The translations under genes were made by a program, and so were the position numbers. This document shows, in pieces, positions 7,761-16,572 of a DNA stretch of 64,000 nt. Positions within the stretch are counted from its first letter, which is position 1; each line of letters opens with the position of its first letter. This DNA is from Carboxylicivirga sediminis. GTDB taxonomy: Bacteria; Bacteroidota; Bacteroidia; Bacteroidales; Marinilabiliaceae. Where the stretch lies: positions 62,001-126,000 of the forward strand of contig NZ_JAGTAR010000006.1 in NCBI RefSeq assembly GCF_018156225.1, in the 5' to 3' direction. The notes below the pieces were generated by a model. That model was not told the origin of the DNA. It was given only the letters and a program-made list of their open reading frames with translations, and did no database searches.

Positions 7761-8750
7761 ATGATTAAATTCAATATCAACCCCAATAGTGAAATACCCA
7801 AATTCCAGCAGCTGGTAGATACCGTGACCAATGCACTGGCTGAAAACAAACTGCACGAAGGCGACCAGCTTCCTTCAGTTAATGTTATCTGCCAAACCTA
7901 CAAGCTTTCGCGCGACACGGTGTTTAAGGCCTATGGCATCTTAAAAGAACAGGGCGTTATTGAGTCGGTGCCCAACAAAGGCTATTTCATTGCCCGCGAA
8001 GGTCGCAAAGTATTTCTTTTTCTGGATACACTTAAAGCCTATAAAGAAGTACTGTACGGCGAGTTTGTTAAAAACCTGGATAAGAACACCATTGCCGATG
8101 TGCATTTCCACCATTACAACATCGATATCTTTAAGAAACTGATAACCGACAGCCGTGGCCGCTACAGCAAATACATCATCATGCCTTTCGACCACCAGGA
8201 AGTGCCTGACATCGTCAACACCTTGCCCCCCGACAAAAGCCTGATTATCGACTGGAACACCAACATCCAAAACTTCAACAATAAGCTTTATCAGGATTTC
8301 AGCACCCCTGTCTGCGAAGCACTAGAAGCAGCCGACCACCTGTTGAAAAAATACGAACGTAAGATAATGGTTTACCCCTCGTACACCTATCACCCCATTG
8401 AAACGGCCGATTGCTTTGCCCAATACTGCCTCGACAAGGGCTACCAACATCAACGACTCACCAATGAAGACGACCTGAATGTGCGAGCAGGCGACATGTA
8501 TTTCAGCGTAAGCGACCGTATGTTGGGCCATATACTGGAACAATGTAAGGAACGCAAACTGGAACCGGGCAGCGATGTTGGCATATTATCGTATAACGAA
8601 ACACCCATGAAGAAATTCATTTACAAAGGCATTTCGGTTATTTCAACTGATTTTAAATTAATGGGACAAAAGGCGGCAGCCTTTGCCTCCAGCGATATGG
8701 CAATGGATTTTTGTGTGCCAACAAAGCTTTTTTTTAGAGAATCATTATAA
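7761..8750 (+). CDS. xylR: GntR-family xylose regulator with LacI-like sensor domain
   Basis: 329 residues from the ATG at 7761 (a TTG just before it is in frame but unlikely to be used). Residues 1-75 form a GntR winged helix: EIPKFQQLVDTVTNAL, then GDQLPSVNVICQTYKLSRDTV and GVIESVPNKGYFI. The remainder resembles a periplasmic-binding/LacI-type ligand domain rather than the usual FadR, HutC or MocR partners, the arrangement seen in Bacteroidetes sugar regulators such as Bacteroides XylR. It is the first gene of a xylose operon and ends 65 nt before the kinase start, so it probably senses xylose or a related pentose and controls the downstream genes. The symbol is given by context. Confidence 0.82.
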   Translation: MIKFNINPNSEIPKFQQLVDTVTNALAENKLHEGDQLPSVNVICQTYKLSRDTVFKAYGILKEQGVIESVPNKGYFIAREGRKVFLFLDTLKAYKEVLYGEFVKNLDKNTIADVHFHHYNIDIFKKLITDSRGRYSKYIIMPFDHQEVPDIVNTLPPDKSLIIDWNTNIQNFNNKLYQDFSTPVCEALEAADHLLKKYERKIMVYPSYTYHPIETADCFAQYCLDKGYQHQRLTNEDDLNVRAGDMYFSVSDRMLGHILEQCKERKLEPGSDVGILSYNETPMKKFIYKGISVISTDFKLMGQKAAAFASSDMAMDFCVPTKLFFRESL

Positions 8751-8815
8751 CCATGATTCTTTTTTTTATAGATTTACACCATACCAGTACAGAACAGTAT
8801 ACTAAATCTCAAATC

Positions 8816-10294
8816 ATGTATTCATTAGGATTCGACATAGGAAGCTCATCGGTAAAAGTGGCATTGCTTGATGTAACAACAGGGAAAGCCCTCAGCACAG
8901 CGTTTTATCCAAAAGAAGAAATGGCTATCTCAAGCCCGCAGCCCGAATGGGCCGAACAAAATCCTGCGGATTGGTGGAACAACCTGAAACTGGCACTGAA
9001 AGATGTGCTGACCACATCCAACATTGACCCATCAGCAATTCATTCAATCGGCATCTCGTACCAAATGCATGGGCTGGTAACGGTTGATAAAAACGGAGAC
9101 ATACTAAGGCCTGCCATCATCTGGTGCGATAGTCGCGCTGTACAGTACGGCAACATAGCCTTTGATGAAATTGGTAAGGAGCACTGCCTCTCACACATGC
9201 TCAACTCACCGGGTAACTTCACGGCATCCAAGCTCAAGTGGGTGAAGGAAAATGAACCCGACACCTACGCGCGTATCAACAAAATAATGCTGCCAGGCGA
9301 TTACATTGCCTATCGATTAACCAATGAGCTAACCACCACCAAAAGCGGCTTATCAGAAGGCATCTTCTGGGATTTTAAGACACAAAGTGTATCAAAAGAA
9401 CTACTGGCTAACTATGGTTTTAAGACCGACATCATCCCCAGCATTAAAGACACCTTTGAAATACAGGGCTACCTGAGCGAACAAGCAGCTGAGGAGTTGG
9501 ATTTACCCACAGGTATAGCAGTGTCGTACCGCGCAGGCGACCAGCCCAACAATGCCTTAAGTCTAAATGTATTAAACCCGGGCGAGGTGGCTGCCACTGC
9601 CGGCACATCGGGAGTGGTGTATGGTGTTAGCGACCAGCTGAAGTATGATCCGGCATCACGCGTTAATACCTTTGCCCATGTCAACCACACCAATATAGAT
9701 AATCGTCTGGGAGTATTGCTTTGCATCAACGGCACAGGCATCCTGAACTCATGGCTGCGTAAAAACGTGGCGGCCGATTTAGACTATGTGCAAATGAACT
9801 GCGAAGCCTCAGTTATTGAACCGGGGAGCAATGGCCTGCTGGTATTTCCTTTTGGCAATGGCGCTGAGCGTGTATTACAAAACCAGAACCCCGGCGCAAC
9901 GGTTAAGCACCTGAATTTTAATATTCACACCCGCGCCCACCTGTTAAGAGCTGCCCAGGAAGGCATTGCCTTTAGTTTTATGTATGGCATGGAAGTGATG
10001 GAACAAACCGGCATTGCCACTAAAGTTATCAGAGCCGGCAAGGCCAATATGTTCCTGAGTCCGATATTTCGCCAGACACTGGCCGATATTTCGGGTGCCA
10101 CTATTGAACTGTACGAAACCAATGGCGCATTGGGTGCGGCGCGTGGAGCAGCCTATGGAGCCGGCCTATACAGCACACTCGAAGAGGCCTTTGCCTCTTT
10201 GGAGAAGGTGGAAATCATTAAGCCAATTGAGCGAAACACAAAATCTTTGAAAGCGGCTTACAAGAACTGGAAGCAGCAACTTAGCGAAGACTAA
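8816..10294 (+). CDS. xylB: Xylulokinase
   Basis: 492 residues from the ATG at 8816 (MYSLGFDIGSSSVKVALLD). A longer frame from 8753 adds 21 residues unlike the family. FGGY sugar kinase: phosphate-binding DIGSSSVKV at the N-terminus, GISYQMHGLV in the substrate region, IIWCDSRA, and the catalytic Asp in RAGDQPNNA at residue 242, followed by the ATP-site loop ATAGTSGVVYG. It phosphorylates D-xylulose to xylulose 5-phosphate in the cytoplasm, the second step after xylose isomerase, encoded two genes downstream. The length is normal for the Bacteroidetes enzyme. Confidence 0.95.
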   Translation: MYSLGFDIGSSSVKVALLDVTTGKALSTAFYPKEEMAISSPQPEWAEQNPADWWNNLKLALKDVLTTSNIDPSAIHSIGISYQMHGLVTVDKNGDILRPAIIWCDSRAVQYGNIAFDEIGKEHCLSHMLNSPGNFTASKLKWVKENEPDTYARINKIMLPGDYIAYRLTNELTTTKSGLSEGIFWDFKTQSVSKELLANYGFKTDIIPSIKDTFEIQGYLSEQAAEELDLPTGIAVSYRAGDQPNNALSLNVLNPGEVAATAGTSGVVYGVSDQLKYDPASRVNTFAHVNHTNIDNRLGVLLCINGTGILNSWLRKNVAADLDYVQMNCEASVIEPGSNGLLVFPFGNGAERVLQNQNPGATVKHLNFNIHTRAHLLRAAQEGIAFSFMYGMEVMEQTGIATKVIRAGKANMFLSPIFRQTLADISGATIELYETNGALGAARGAAYGAGLYSTLEEAFASLEKVEIIKPIERNTKSLKAAYKNWKQQLSED

Positions 10295-10366
10295 AGCGGT
10301 TAAGCTGCCAAATGTTAATCCTTCATCATATAATCCATCTAACGAATCACCTACACAAAATCCAAA

Positions 10367-12595
10367 ATGAAAAAACTCTTTATCGCCTGCTTATTTATAG
10401 TTTCGTTGTTAGTTGCTTGCAGCACCTCCAATCAGCAAACATCAAATCCAGTCCCTGCCCTGCCTGATTCATTGGCCGGCACATTCCTCGACCACCGTAT
10501 TGACATGGAAGAACGCCTGGATATGGTTATCAGTCAGCTATCGCTTGAGGAAAAATGTGCACAGCTGATGCACGACGCGCCAGGCATCGAACGCCTGGGT
10601 ATCAAACCCTACAACTGGTGGAACGAAGCGTTGCACGGTGTTGCCCGCATGGGACGCGCCACTGTTTTCCCGCAACCCATTGGCATGGCTTCCACCTTCG
10701 ATCCCTTGCTCATTGAAGATGTGGCTACTGCTATTTCTGATGAGGGACGGGCTAAATTCAACATCGCACAAAAAAACGGAAATTACCTGCAGTATGCCGG
10801 TTTAACCTATTGGTCGCCCAATGTAAATATCTTTCGTGATCCCCGCTGGGGACGTGGTATGGAAACATGGGGCGAGGACCCCTTCCTGAGTGGGACACTG
10901 GGCGGTGCCTTTGTAAAAGGCATACAGGGCTATGACCCCACCTACCTGAAAGCTGCCGCCTGTGCAAAACACTACGCCGTGCACAATGGCCCTGAAGGAT
11001 TAAGGCACAGCTTTAATGCCTATTCATCACCCAAAGATTTGTATGAAACATATCTGCCCGCCTTTAAGATGCTGGTTACGCAATACGATGTTGAAGCGGT
11101 GATGTGTGCCTATAACCGCACGCTGGATGTACCTTGCTGTGGAAGCACTTTACTGCTGACAGAGATATTGCGCAACAACTGGGGTTTTACGGGGCATGTC
11201 ATGTCCGACTGTGGTGCCTTAGCCAACTTCCATGGTTTACACCAGTATACAAGTGATGCAAAAGCATCGTCGGCCGAAGCCATTAAGCACGATGTGAGCC
11301 TTAACTGCGGCAGCACTTACCAAAACCTTGTGGAGACTGTACAAGCCGGACTGATTAGTGAAGCGGATATCGACCGAAACCTTCGCTTGCTATGGCGAAC
11401 TCGCTTTAAACTGGGCTTATTCGATCCTTATGGCGATAACCCATATAATCATCTGGGACCTGAGGTGGTTAACAGCAAACAAAACGTTGACCTGGCTCGC
11501 AAGGCGGCTCAAAAATCAGTTGTCCTGCTAAAAAACAACGGTGTTCTACCACTAAAAAAAGATATCAAACACCTGTTTGCCATTGGCCCCCTGGCGGCCG
11601 ATGTAGACGTGATGCTGGGCAACTATAATGGCATGTCAAACAATGTTGTCTCAGTCATTGAAGGCATTGCCGGAGCAGTGAGTCTGGGTACCCGTTTCGA
11701 ATACCGCCATGGTTTCTTGTTAACTGAAGAAAACAAGAACCCCATCGGCTGGGCCATAGGTGAAGCAAGAGGCGCCGAAGCCTGCATTGCAGTGGTTGGC
11801 ATCAACACACTGCTCGAAGGCGAAGAAGGGGAAGCCATTGGCTCGGCCCATAAAAGCGATCGCCCCGACCTCCAATTACCGGGCAAACAGGTGGACTATC
11901 TAAAGCAAATCCGCAAAGATCAGGACAAACCTTTAATTGTAGTGGTGATGGGTGGCAGCCCCATAGCCCTGGAAGAAGTGCATAAGATAGCCGATGCTGT
12001 TATCATGGCCTGGTACCCGGGCGAACAAGGTGGAAATGCCATTGCCGACATTATTTTTGGTGACGCAATACCTACTGGTAAACTACCGGTTACCTTCCCT
12101 AAATCCGTTAAGCAACTGCCGCCCTACGAAGATTACACCATGTATGGTCGCACCTACAAATACATGAAAGACGATCCCATGTATCCCTTTGGTTTTGGCC
12201 TCAACTATGCCGAAATCAGCTATTCAAACATAAGCAGCCAAAAAACAACATACCAGTTTGGCGAAGCCATTACGCTAACTGCCGATATCAGCAATGGCAG
12301 TGATTTTGATGCTGAAGAAACGGTGCAGCTATATATGTCTGCTTTGGATGCCGACTTTCCGGTGCCCATGTACGATCTGAAAGGATTCAAACGCGAAACG
12401 ATTAACGCCGGTGGCAGCACCCAGGTACGGTTCACCATCGATACATCAGAGCTGACCAATATTGATGAGAAAGGTGAAGAGCAACACGTTAAGGGGCGCT
12501 ATCGCTTTTATATCGGCAGCACCCTGCCATCGCAAAGAGCCATGGATTTGGGAGCACCTGAGGCCGTTATGTTAGAACTTGAAATAGAAGAGTAA
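10367..12595 (+). CDS. Glycoside hydrolase family 3 lipoprotein (likely beta-xylosidase)
   Basis: 742 residues. A lipoprotein signal ends in LLVAC (Cys about 18), so the enzyme is membrane-anchored, facing the periplasm or surface. The GH3 N-terminal barrel holds the nucleophile Asp281 in VMSDCGA. The substrate-binding KHYAVH segment lies near residue 206, then a GH3 C-terminal domain and a fibronectin-III-like domain (about 650-740). The EVMCAYNRTLDVPCCG-like segment is typical of the xylosidase/glucosidase clade. Its place between xylB and xylA supports release of xylose from xylo-oligosaccharides; beta-glucosidase or arabinofuranosidase activity cannot be excluded. Confidence 0.9.
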   Translation: MKKLFIACLFIVSLLVACSTSNQQTSNPVPALPDSLAGTFLDHRIDMEERLDMVISQLSLEEKCAQLMHDAPGIERLGIKPYNWWNEALHGVARMGRATVFPQPIGMASTFDPLLIEDVATAISDEGRAKFNIAQKNGNYLQYAGLTYWSPNVNIFRDPRWGRGMETWGEDPFLSGTLGGAFVKGIQGYDPTYLKAAACAKHYAVHNGPEGLRHSFNAYSSPKDLYETYLPAFKMLVTQYDVEAVMCAYNRTLDVPCCGSTLLLTEILRNNWGFTGHVMSDCGALANFHGLHQYTSDAKASSAEAIKHDVSLNCGSTYQNLVETVQAGLISEADIDRNLRLLWRTRFKLGLFDPYGDNPYNHLGPEVVNSKQNVDLARKAAQKSVVLLKNNGVLPLKKDIKHLFAIGPLAADVDVMLGNYNGMSNNVVSVIEGIAGAVSLGTRFEYRHGFLLTEENKNPIGWAIGEARGAEACIAVVGINTLLEGEEGEAIGSAHKSDRPDLQLPGKQVDYLKQIRKDQDKPLIVVVMGGSPIALEEVHKIADAVIMAWYPGEQGGNAIADIIFGDAIPTGKLPVTFPKSVKQLPPYEDYTMYGRTYKYMKDDPMYPFGFGLNYAEISYSNISSQKTTYQFGEAITLTADISNGSDFDAEETVQLYMSALDADFPVPMYDLKGFKRETINAGGSTQVRFTIDTSELTNIDEKGEEQHVKGRYRFYIGSTLPSQRAMDLGAPEAVMLELEIEE

Positions 12596-12718
12596 AGACA
12601 GAGGATAAAAGTACACAAAATACTAATCAAGAAAATTGGAGATCGGAGTCAATCAAGGCATTATCAGATTTATTAAACACAGGCAAAGTTTTGGTCTCCA
12701 ATAGTAAAACAACAAAAC

Positions 12719-14035
12719 ATGACAACAGGTAACGAGTTTTTTCCCAGCATTGGAAAAATTGCCTACGAAGGCAGAGATTCAAAAAATCCATTAGCATTCA
12801 GATGGTATAATCCGGAGCAGGTAATTGCCGGTAAAACAATGAAAGAACACTTGCGCTTTGCTATTGCCTACTGGCACACATTCTGTGGCGACGGTGGCGA
12901 TCCATTTGGTCCGGGCACGCAGGTTTTCCCTTGGGACAAAGGAAGTAACGCTATAGATAGATCTAAATACCGATTGGATGCGGCCTTTGAATTCTTCACA
13001 AAGATTGGAGCGCCTTTCTATTGCTTCCACGATACAGATGTAGTGGGTGATGGCACAGTGTTTGAAATCGAAGATCGCCTGGCTAAAATCATCCCAATCG
13101 CTCAGCAGTACCAAAAAGAAACAGGTGTGAACCTGCTATGGGGAACGGCCAATGTATTCTCTAATCCTCGCTACATGAATGGGGCATCAACCAATCCGGA
13201 CTTTACAGCGTTGGCACATGCAGGCACTCAGGTGAAAAACGCATTGGATGCAACCATCGCTCTGGGCGGTCAGAACTATGTATTCTGGGGTGGTCGAGAA
13301 GGCTATATGTCATTACTTAACACCAATATGAAAGCCGAAAAAGAGCATATGGCCCAGTTCTTGACCATGGCGCGCGATTACGCCCGAAAAAATGGCTTCA
13401 CAGGCAACTTCTTTATTGAACCTAAACCAATGGAGCCTTCAAAGCACCAGTACGATGTGGATGCTGAAACGGTGATTGGCTTCCTGCGCCACTACGGACT
13501 GGACAAAGACTTTAAACTCAATATTGAAGTCAACCACGCTACTTTGGCCCAACACTCCTTTGAGCACGAACTGCAATGCGCCGCCGATGCCGGTATGTTA
13601 GGATCCATTGATGCCAACAAAGGCGACTACCAAAACGGTTGGGACACCGATGAATTCCCAACCAGTATCCCCGAAACTGTGCAGGCCATGATGGTGATTC
13701 TGCAAGCTGGCGGCTTCCAGGGTGGCGGTATTAACTTCGATGCCAAAACGCGCCGTAACTCTACCGATCTGGAAGATATCTTTATCGCTCATGTATCGGG
13801 TATGGATACCTTTGCCCGTGCATTGGTAATTGCCGATGACATCCTGAATAACAGCGACTACCTAAAGCAAAAAGCTGATCGCTATGCCTCATTCGACAGC
13901 GGCAAGGGTGCCGAATTTGCTGCCGGCAAGCTAACAATGGAAGACTTGCGTTCCTACGCCAAAGAAGCGGGTGAACCAGCCATGATTAGCGGTAAGCAAG
14001 AGCGCTACGAGCAGTTAATTAACATGTATATTTAG
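12719..14035 (+). CDS. xylA: Xylose isomerase
   Basis: 438 residues, the length of class II xylose isomerases. It opens with [16 protein letters not shown], the class II signature. The catalytic His104 and Asp107 occur in YCFHDTDV, metal ligands in [15 protein letters not shown] and [10 protein letters not shown], and [16 protein letters not shown] near the end of the barrel. It converts D-xylose to D-xylulose in the cytoplasm using divalent metal ions. It has a 123-nt leader after the GH3 gene and a 173-nt spacer before the symporter. That spacer has an inverted repeat, AGTAAGATG (14073-14081) with 14129-14137, of unknown role. Confidence 0.97.
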   Translation: MTTGNEFFPSIGKIAYEGRDSKNPLAFRWYNPEQVIAGKTMKEHLRFAIAYWHTFCGDGGDPFGPGTQVFPWDKGSNAIDRSKYRLDAAFEFFTKIGAPFYCFHDTDVVGDGTVFEIEDRLAKIIPIAQQYQKETGVNLLWGTANVFSNPRYMNGASTNPDFTALAHAGTQVKNALDATIALGGQNYVFWGGREGYMSLLNTNMKAEKEHMAQFLTMARDYARKNGFTGNFFIEPKPMEPSKHQYDVDAETVIGFLRHYGLDKDFKLNIEVNHATLAQHSFEHELQCAADAGMLGSIDANKGDYQNGWDTDEFPTSIPETVQAMMVILQAGGFQGGGINFDAKTRRNSTDLEDIFIAHVSGMDTFARALVIADDILNNSDYLKQKADRYASFDSGKGAEFAAGKLTMEDLRSYAKEAGEPAMISGKQERYEQLINMYI

Positions 14036-14208
14036 TCAATAGTTATAGACAGTAGTGAGGCAGAAAACGTATAGTAAGATGTTAGTAGTGAGATAAGCTT
14101 TGTAAAAGAACATCAGTCTTGACACTTGCATCTTACTACTCGACACTTCCGTAAAACACTACTGACTACTGACTAAACACCACTAACTAAGCATTTAAAT
14201 CCGGTTTT

Positions 14209-15600
14209 ATGGAAAAACAACAAAACATCGGCTATATCATGCTGTTGACACTGGTTGCCACTTTAGGTGGCTTACTTTTTGGCTATGATACAGCTGTTAT
14301 ATCCGGGGCCGAAAAATCCATCCAGGCCTTTTTAATTCATGGACTTAATTTAAGCTCGTTTGCGCATGGCGCCACAGTTTCCAGCGCACTCATCGGCTGC
14401 ATCATTGGCGGGGCAATATCGGGACTGTTAGCCTCTCGCCTGGGCCGTAAAAAATCACTGATGGTAGCTGCAGTGCTATTCTTCATCTCCGCCTTAGGTT
14501 CGGGTCAGCCTGAATTCGTGTTCTTCGAAAAGGGAAAAGCTACCATGGGCTTACTATACATGTTTAACTTTTACCGGGTGATTGGCGGAATAGGTGTAGG
14601 ATTGGCATCGGCTATTAGTCCAATGTACATCAGCGAAATTGCACCAGCGCAAATTCGCGGCCGTCTGATTTCGTTTAATCAGTTTGCCATCATCTTTGGG
14701 ATGCTCGTAGTGTACTTTGTCAACTGGTCAATCGCCAAAGGGCAAACCATCGAATGGATCAACGGCATCGGCTGGCGTTACATGTTTATGTCGGAAGCCA
14801 TTCCGGCCGGCCTGTTTGGCATTCTGCTGCTATTTGTGCCCGAAACGCCGCGCTACCTCGCCATGCAAGGCCATCAGGATAAGGCCTTGACAATTCTGAA
14901 GCGCATTAACGGCCTGGATGCCGCCAAACGGATTCTAAAAGACATACAGAGTACGGTTGAAAAAGCCGCAGGCTCATCCAAGGTAATGGCCTATGGCAGG
15001 AAGGTGATTATCATTGGCATCTTATTATCCGTTTTTCAGCAATTTGTGGGTATTAACGTGGCCTTGTATTACGCACCACGCATCTTTGAAAGCATGGGAG
15101 CGGCCAAAGATGCCTCTATGCTGCAAACCATTGTAATGGGTTTAGTGAATGTTATTTTTACGGTTGTAGCCATTCTTACGGTTGATAAATGGGGCCGCAA
15201 GCCACTGTTGATAACTGGTTCGGTGGGTATGGCCATTGGTATGATGGCCATTGGCACTTTATCTTTCCTGGAGGTGATTGGTATTAGCACACTGGTTTTT
15301 ATCATCATCTATACCGCCTCATTTATGATGAGTTGGGGCCCCATTTGCTGGGTGCTGATTGGTGAGATTTTCCCTAACAAAATCCGTGGCAAAGCCATAG
15401 CCATAGCTGTAGCAGCACAGTGGGCAGCCAACTATTTTATTTCATCTACCTATCCGGCCATGATGGAGTTCAGCGGCGGCATGACTTACATGTTCTATGG
15501 TATAATGAGTATACTATCAGCCATTTTTGTTTGGAAGATGGTGCCCGAGACAAAAGGCAAATCATTGGAGGAAATGGAAGAAGTGATTGAGAAACTATAG
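14209..15600 (+). CDS. xylE: D-xylose/proton symporter (MFS sugar porter)
   Basis: 463 residues, about twelve membrane segments. Sugar-porter signatures are all present: GGLLFGYDTAVISGA in TM1, RLGRKKSL in the first cytoplasmic loop, PETPRYL after TM6, FQQFVGINVALYYAP in TM7, DKWGRKPLL in the second half and PETKGKSLEEME at the C-terminus. The QQFVGIN and RXGRR motifs match XylE/GLUT-type transporters. As last gene of the xylose operon it imports the pentose across the inner membrane with protons. An intrinsic terminator follows. Confidence 0.93.
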   Translation: MEKQQNIGYIMLLTLVATLGGLLFGYDTAVISGAEKSIQAFLIHGLNLSSFAHGATVSSALIGCIIGGAISGLLASRLGRKKSLMVAAVLFFISALGSGQPEFVFFEKGKATMGLLYMFNFYRVIGGIGVGLASAISPMYISEIAPAQIRGRLISFNQFAIIFGMLVVYFVNWSIAKGQTIEWINGIGWRYMFMSEAIPAGLFGILLLFVPETPRYLAMQGHQDKALTILKRINGLDAAKRILKDIQSTVEKAAGSSKVMAYGRKVIIIGILLSVFQQFVGINVALYYAPRIFESMGAAKDASMLQTIVMGLVNVIFTVVAILTVDKWGRKPLLITGSVGMAIGMMAIGTLSFLEVIGISTLVFIIIYTASFMMSWGPICWVLIGEIFPNKIRGKAIAIAVAAQWAANYFISSTYPAMMEFSGGMTYMFYGIMSILSAIFVWKMVPETKGKSLEEMEEVIEKL

Positions 15601-15628
15601 GAGCACGCCTAAGCTCTAGTACATAAAT

Positions 15629-15668
15629 AAGCAGCTGTTGTTCTCACCCTTACGGCAGCTGCTTTTAT
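15629..15668 (+). terminator. Terminator of the xylose operon
   Basis: Nine-pair perfect stem AAGCAGCTG (15629-15637)/CAGCTGCTT (15656-15664) followed by TT and an AT-rich tail; it lies 28 nt after the symporter stop. Confidence 0.7.
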
Positions 15669-15789
15669 ATACATACAACACCCCTGATTGGTGCAACAAG
15701 TTTTTTTAATGCTTATCAAATTAGCGCATTCCTTTTTTATCTTTAAGGCATGTTGATTACTTTTACTCCATACTCAGAAAAAAATTAAC

Positions 15790-16173
15790 ATGAACTGCCC
15801 ACGTTGCCAGCAAATACTATCTACCAGAACCATTAATGACTACAATGCCTCTGTTGAAGTAGATAACTGCCCCGATTGTGGTGGCCTCTGGTTTGATAAG
15901 GATGAATTAGCGCAGATAGATATGATCATTGAACCCCGATTGGTTGAGATCAGGCACCTGCCCAGTGAGGCAGAACAGCTGAAAAGCCTGCATTGCCCCT
16001 CGTGCAATAACTCACCCCGGCTCGAAAAAGGCGTTCACCCGCGCGACCGTAAAGTCATATTCGACTACTGCCCCTACTGCAAAGGTATTTGGCTCGACAA
16101 AGGTGAGCTTGAAGCCATTCAGCAGGAAAACTGGCTGCTGACCATCAGTAAATTTATCAGACGACTTACTTGA
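15790..16173 (+). CDS. Double zf-TFIIB zinc-ribbon protein
   Basis: 127 residues made of two copies of a zinc-ribbon. The first has CPRC near the N-terminus and CPDCGGLWFDKDEL; the second has CPSC and CPYCKGIWLDKGEL. The CxxC...CxxCxGxWxDxxEL pattern is the zf-TFIIB family of small proteins found across bacteria, whose role is unknown; nucleic-acid or partner-protein binding is a guess. It is apparently monocistronic. The 400 nt downstream (16174-16572) contain no gene, only a hairpin with arms AAACGTGG (16350-16357) and CCACGTTT (16389-16396), perhaps a weak terminator between the convergent genes. Confidence 0.85.
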   Translation: MNCPRCQQILSTRTINDYNASVEVDNCPDCGGLWFDKDELAQIDMIIEPRLVEIRHLPSEAEQLKSLHCPSCNNSPRLEKGVHPRDRKVIFDYCPYCKGIWLDKGELEAIQQENWLLTISKFIRRLT

Positions 16174-16572
16174 TGCCACTAAAACTATGCATTAGAGGCT
16201 TGTTAATTGTCCCATTACTCACGCAGATAGCTAATTGTTGATACCTTGCCACAGCAACAAAAAATATTGGAGTTAAAAGCTAGTGCCAAAGCATCGACAT
16301 AGCCTATTTCTTTTAATCGTTATCTAATATCGTATGATAAAAGTTGAAAAAACGTGGAGCCTGGTAACATTATAGAGCCACCTTCACGCCACGTTTATTA
16401 TCAACCTGATTACGATTTAACACCTGCAACTATAAAGAACTGATTTACAACGCACATCTCCAGGGAAACAGTGAACTATTGCGATAAAGTTGCAAGCAGT
16501 AAATCAGTTATTTATTCAGGCCACACCTTAAATTCAGGTTATCAATTAGTAAAAATATTAAACTCTCAGAAT

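Noticed and set aside
14036-14208. Inverted repeat AGTAAGATG/CATCTTACT as terminator or operator in the xylA-xylE spacer
   Set aside because: The arms are 47 nt apart with no T run, and direct repeats such as CTACTGA nearby look like low-complexity drift. Noted in the xylA entry only.
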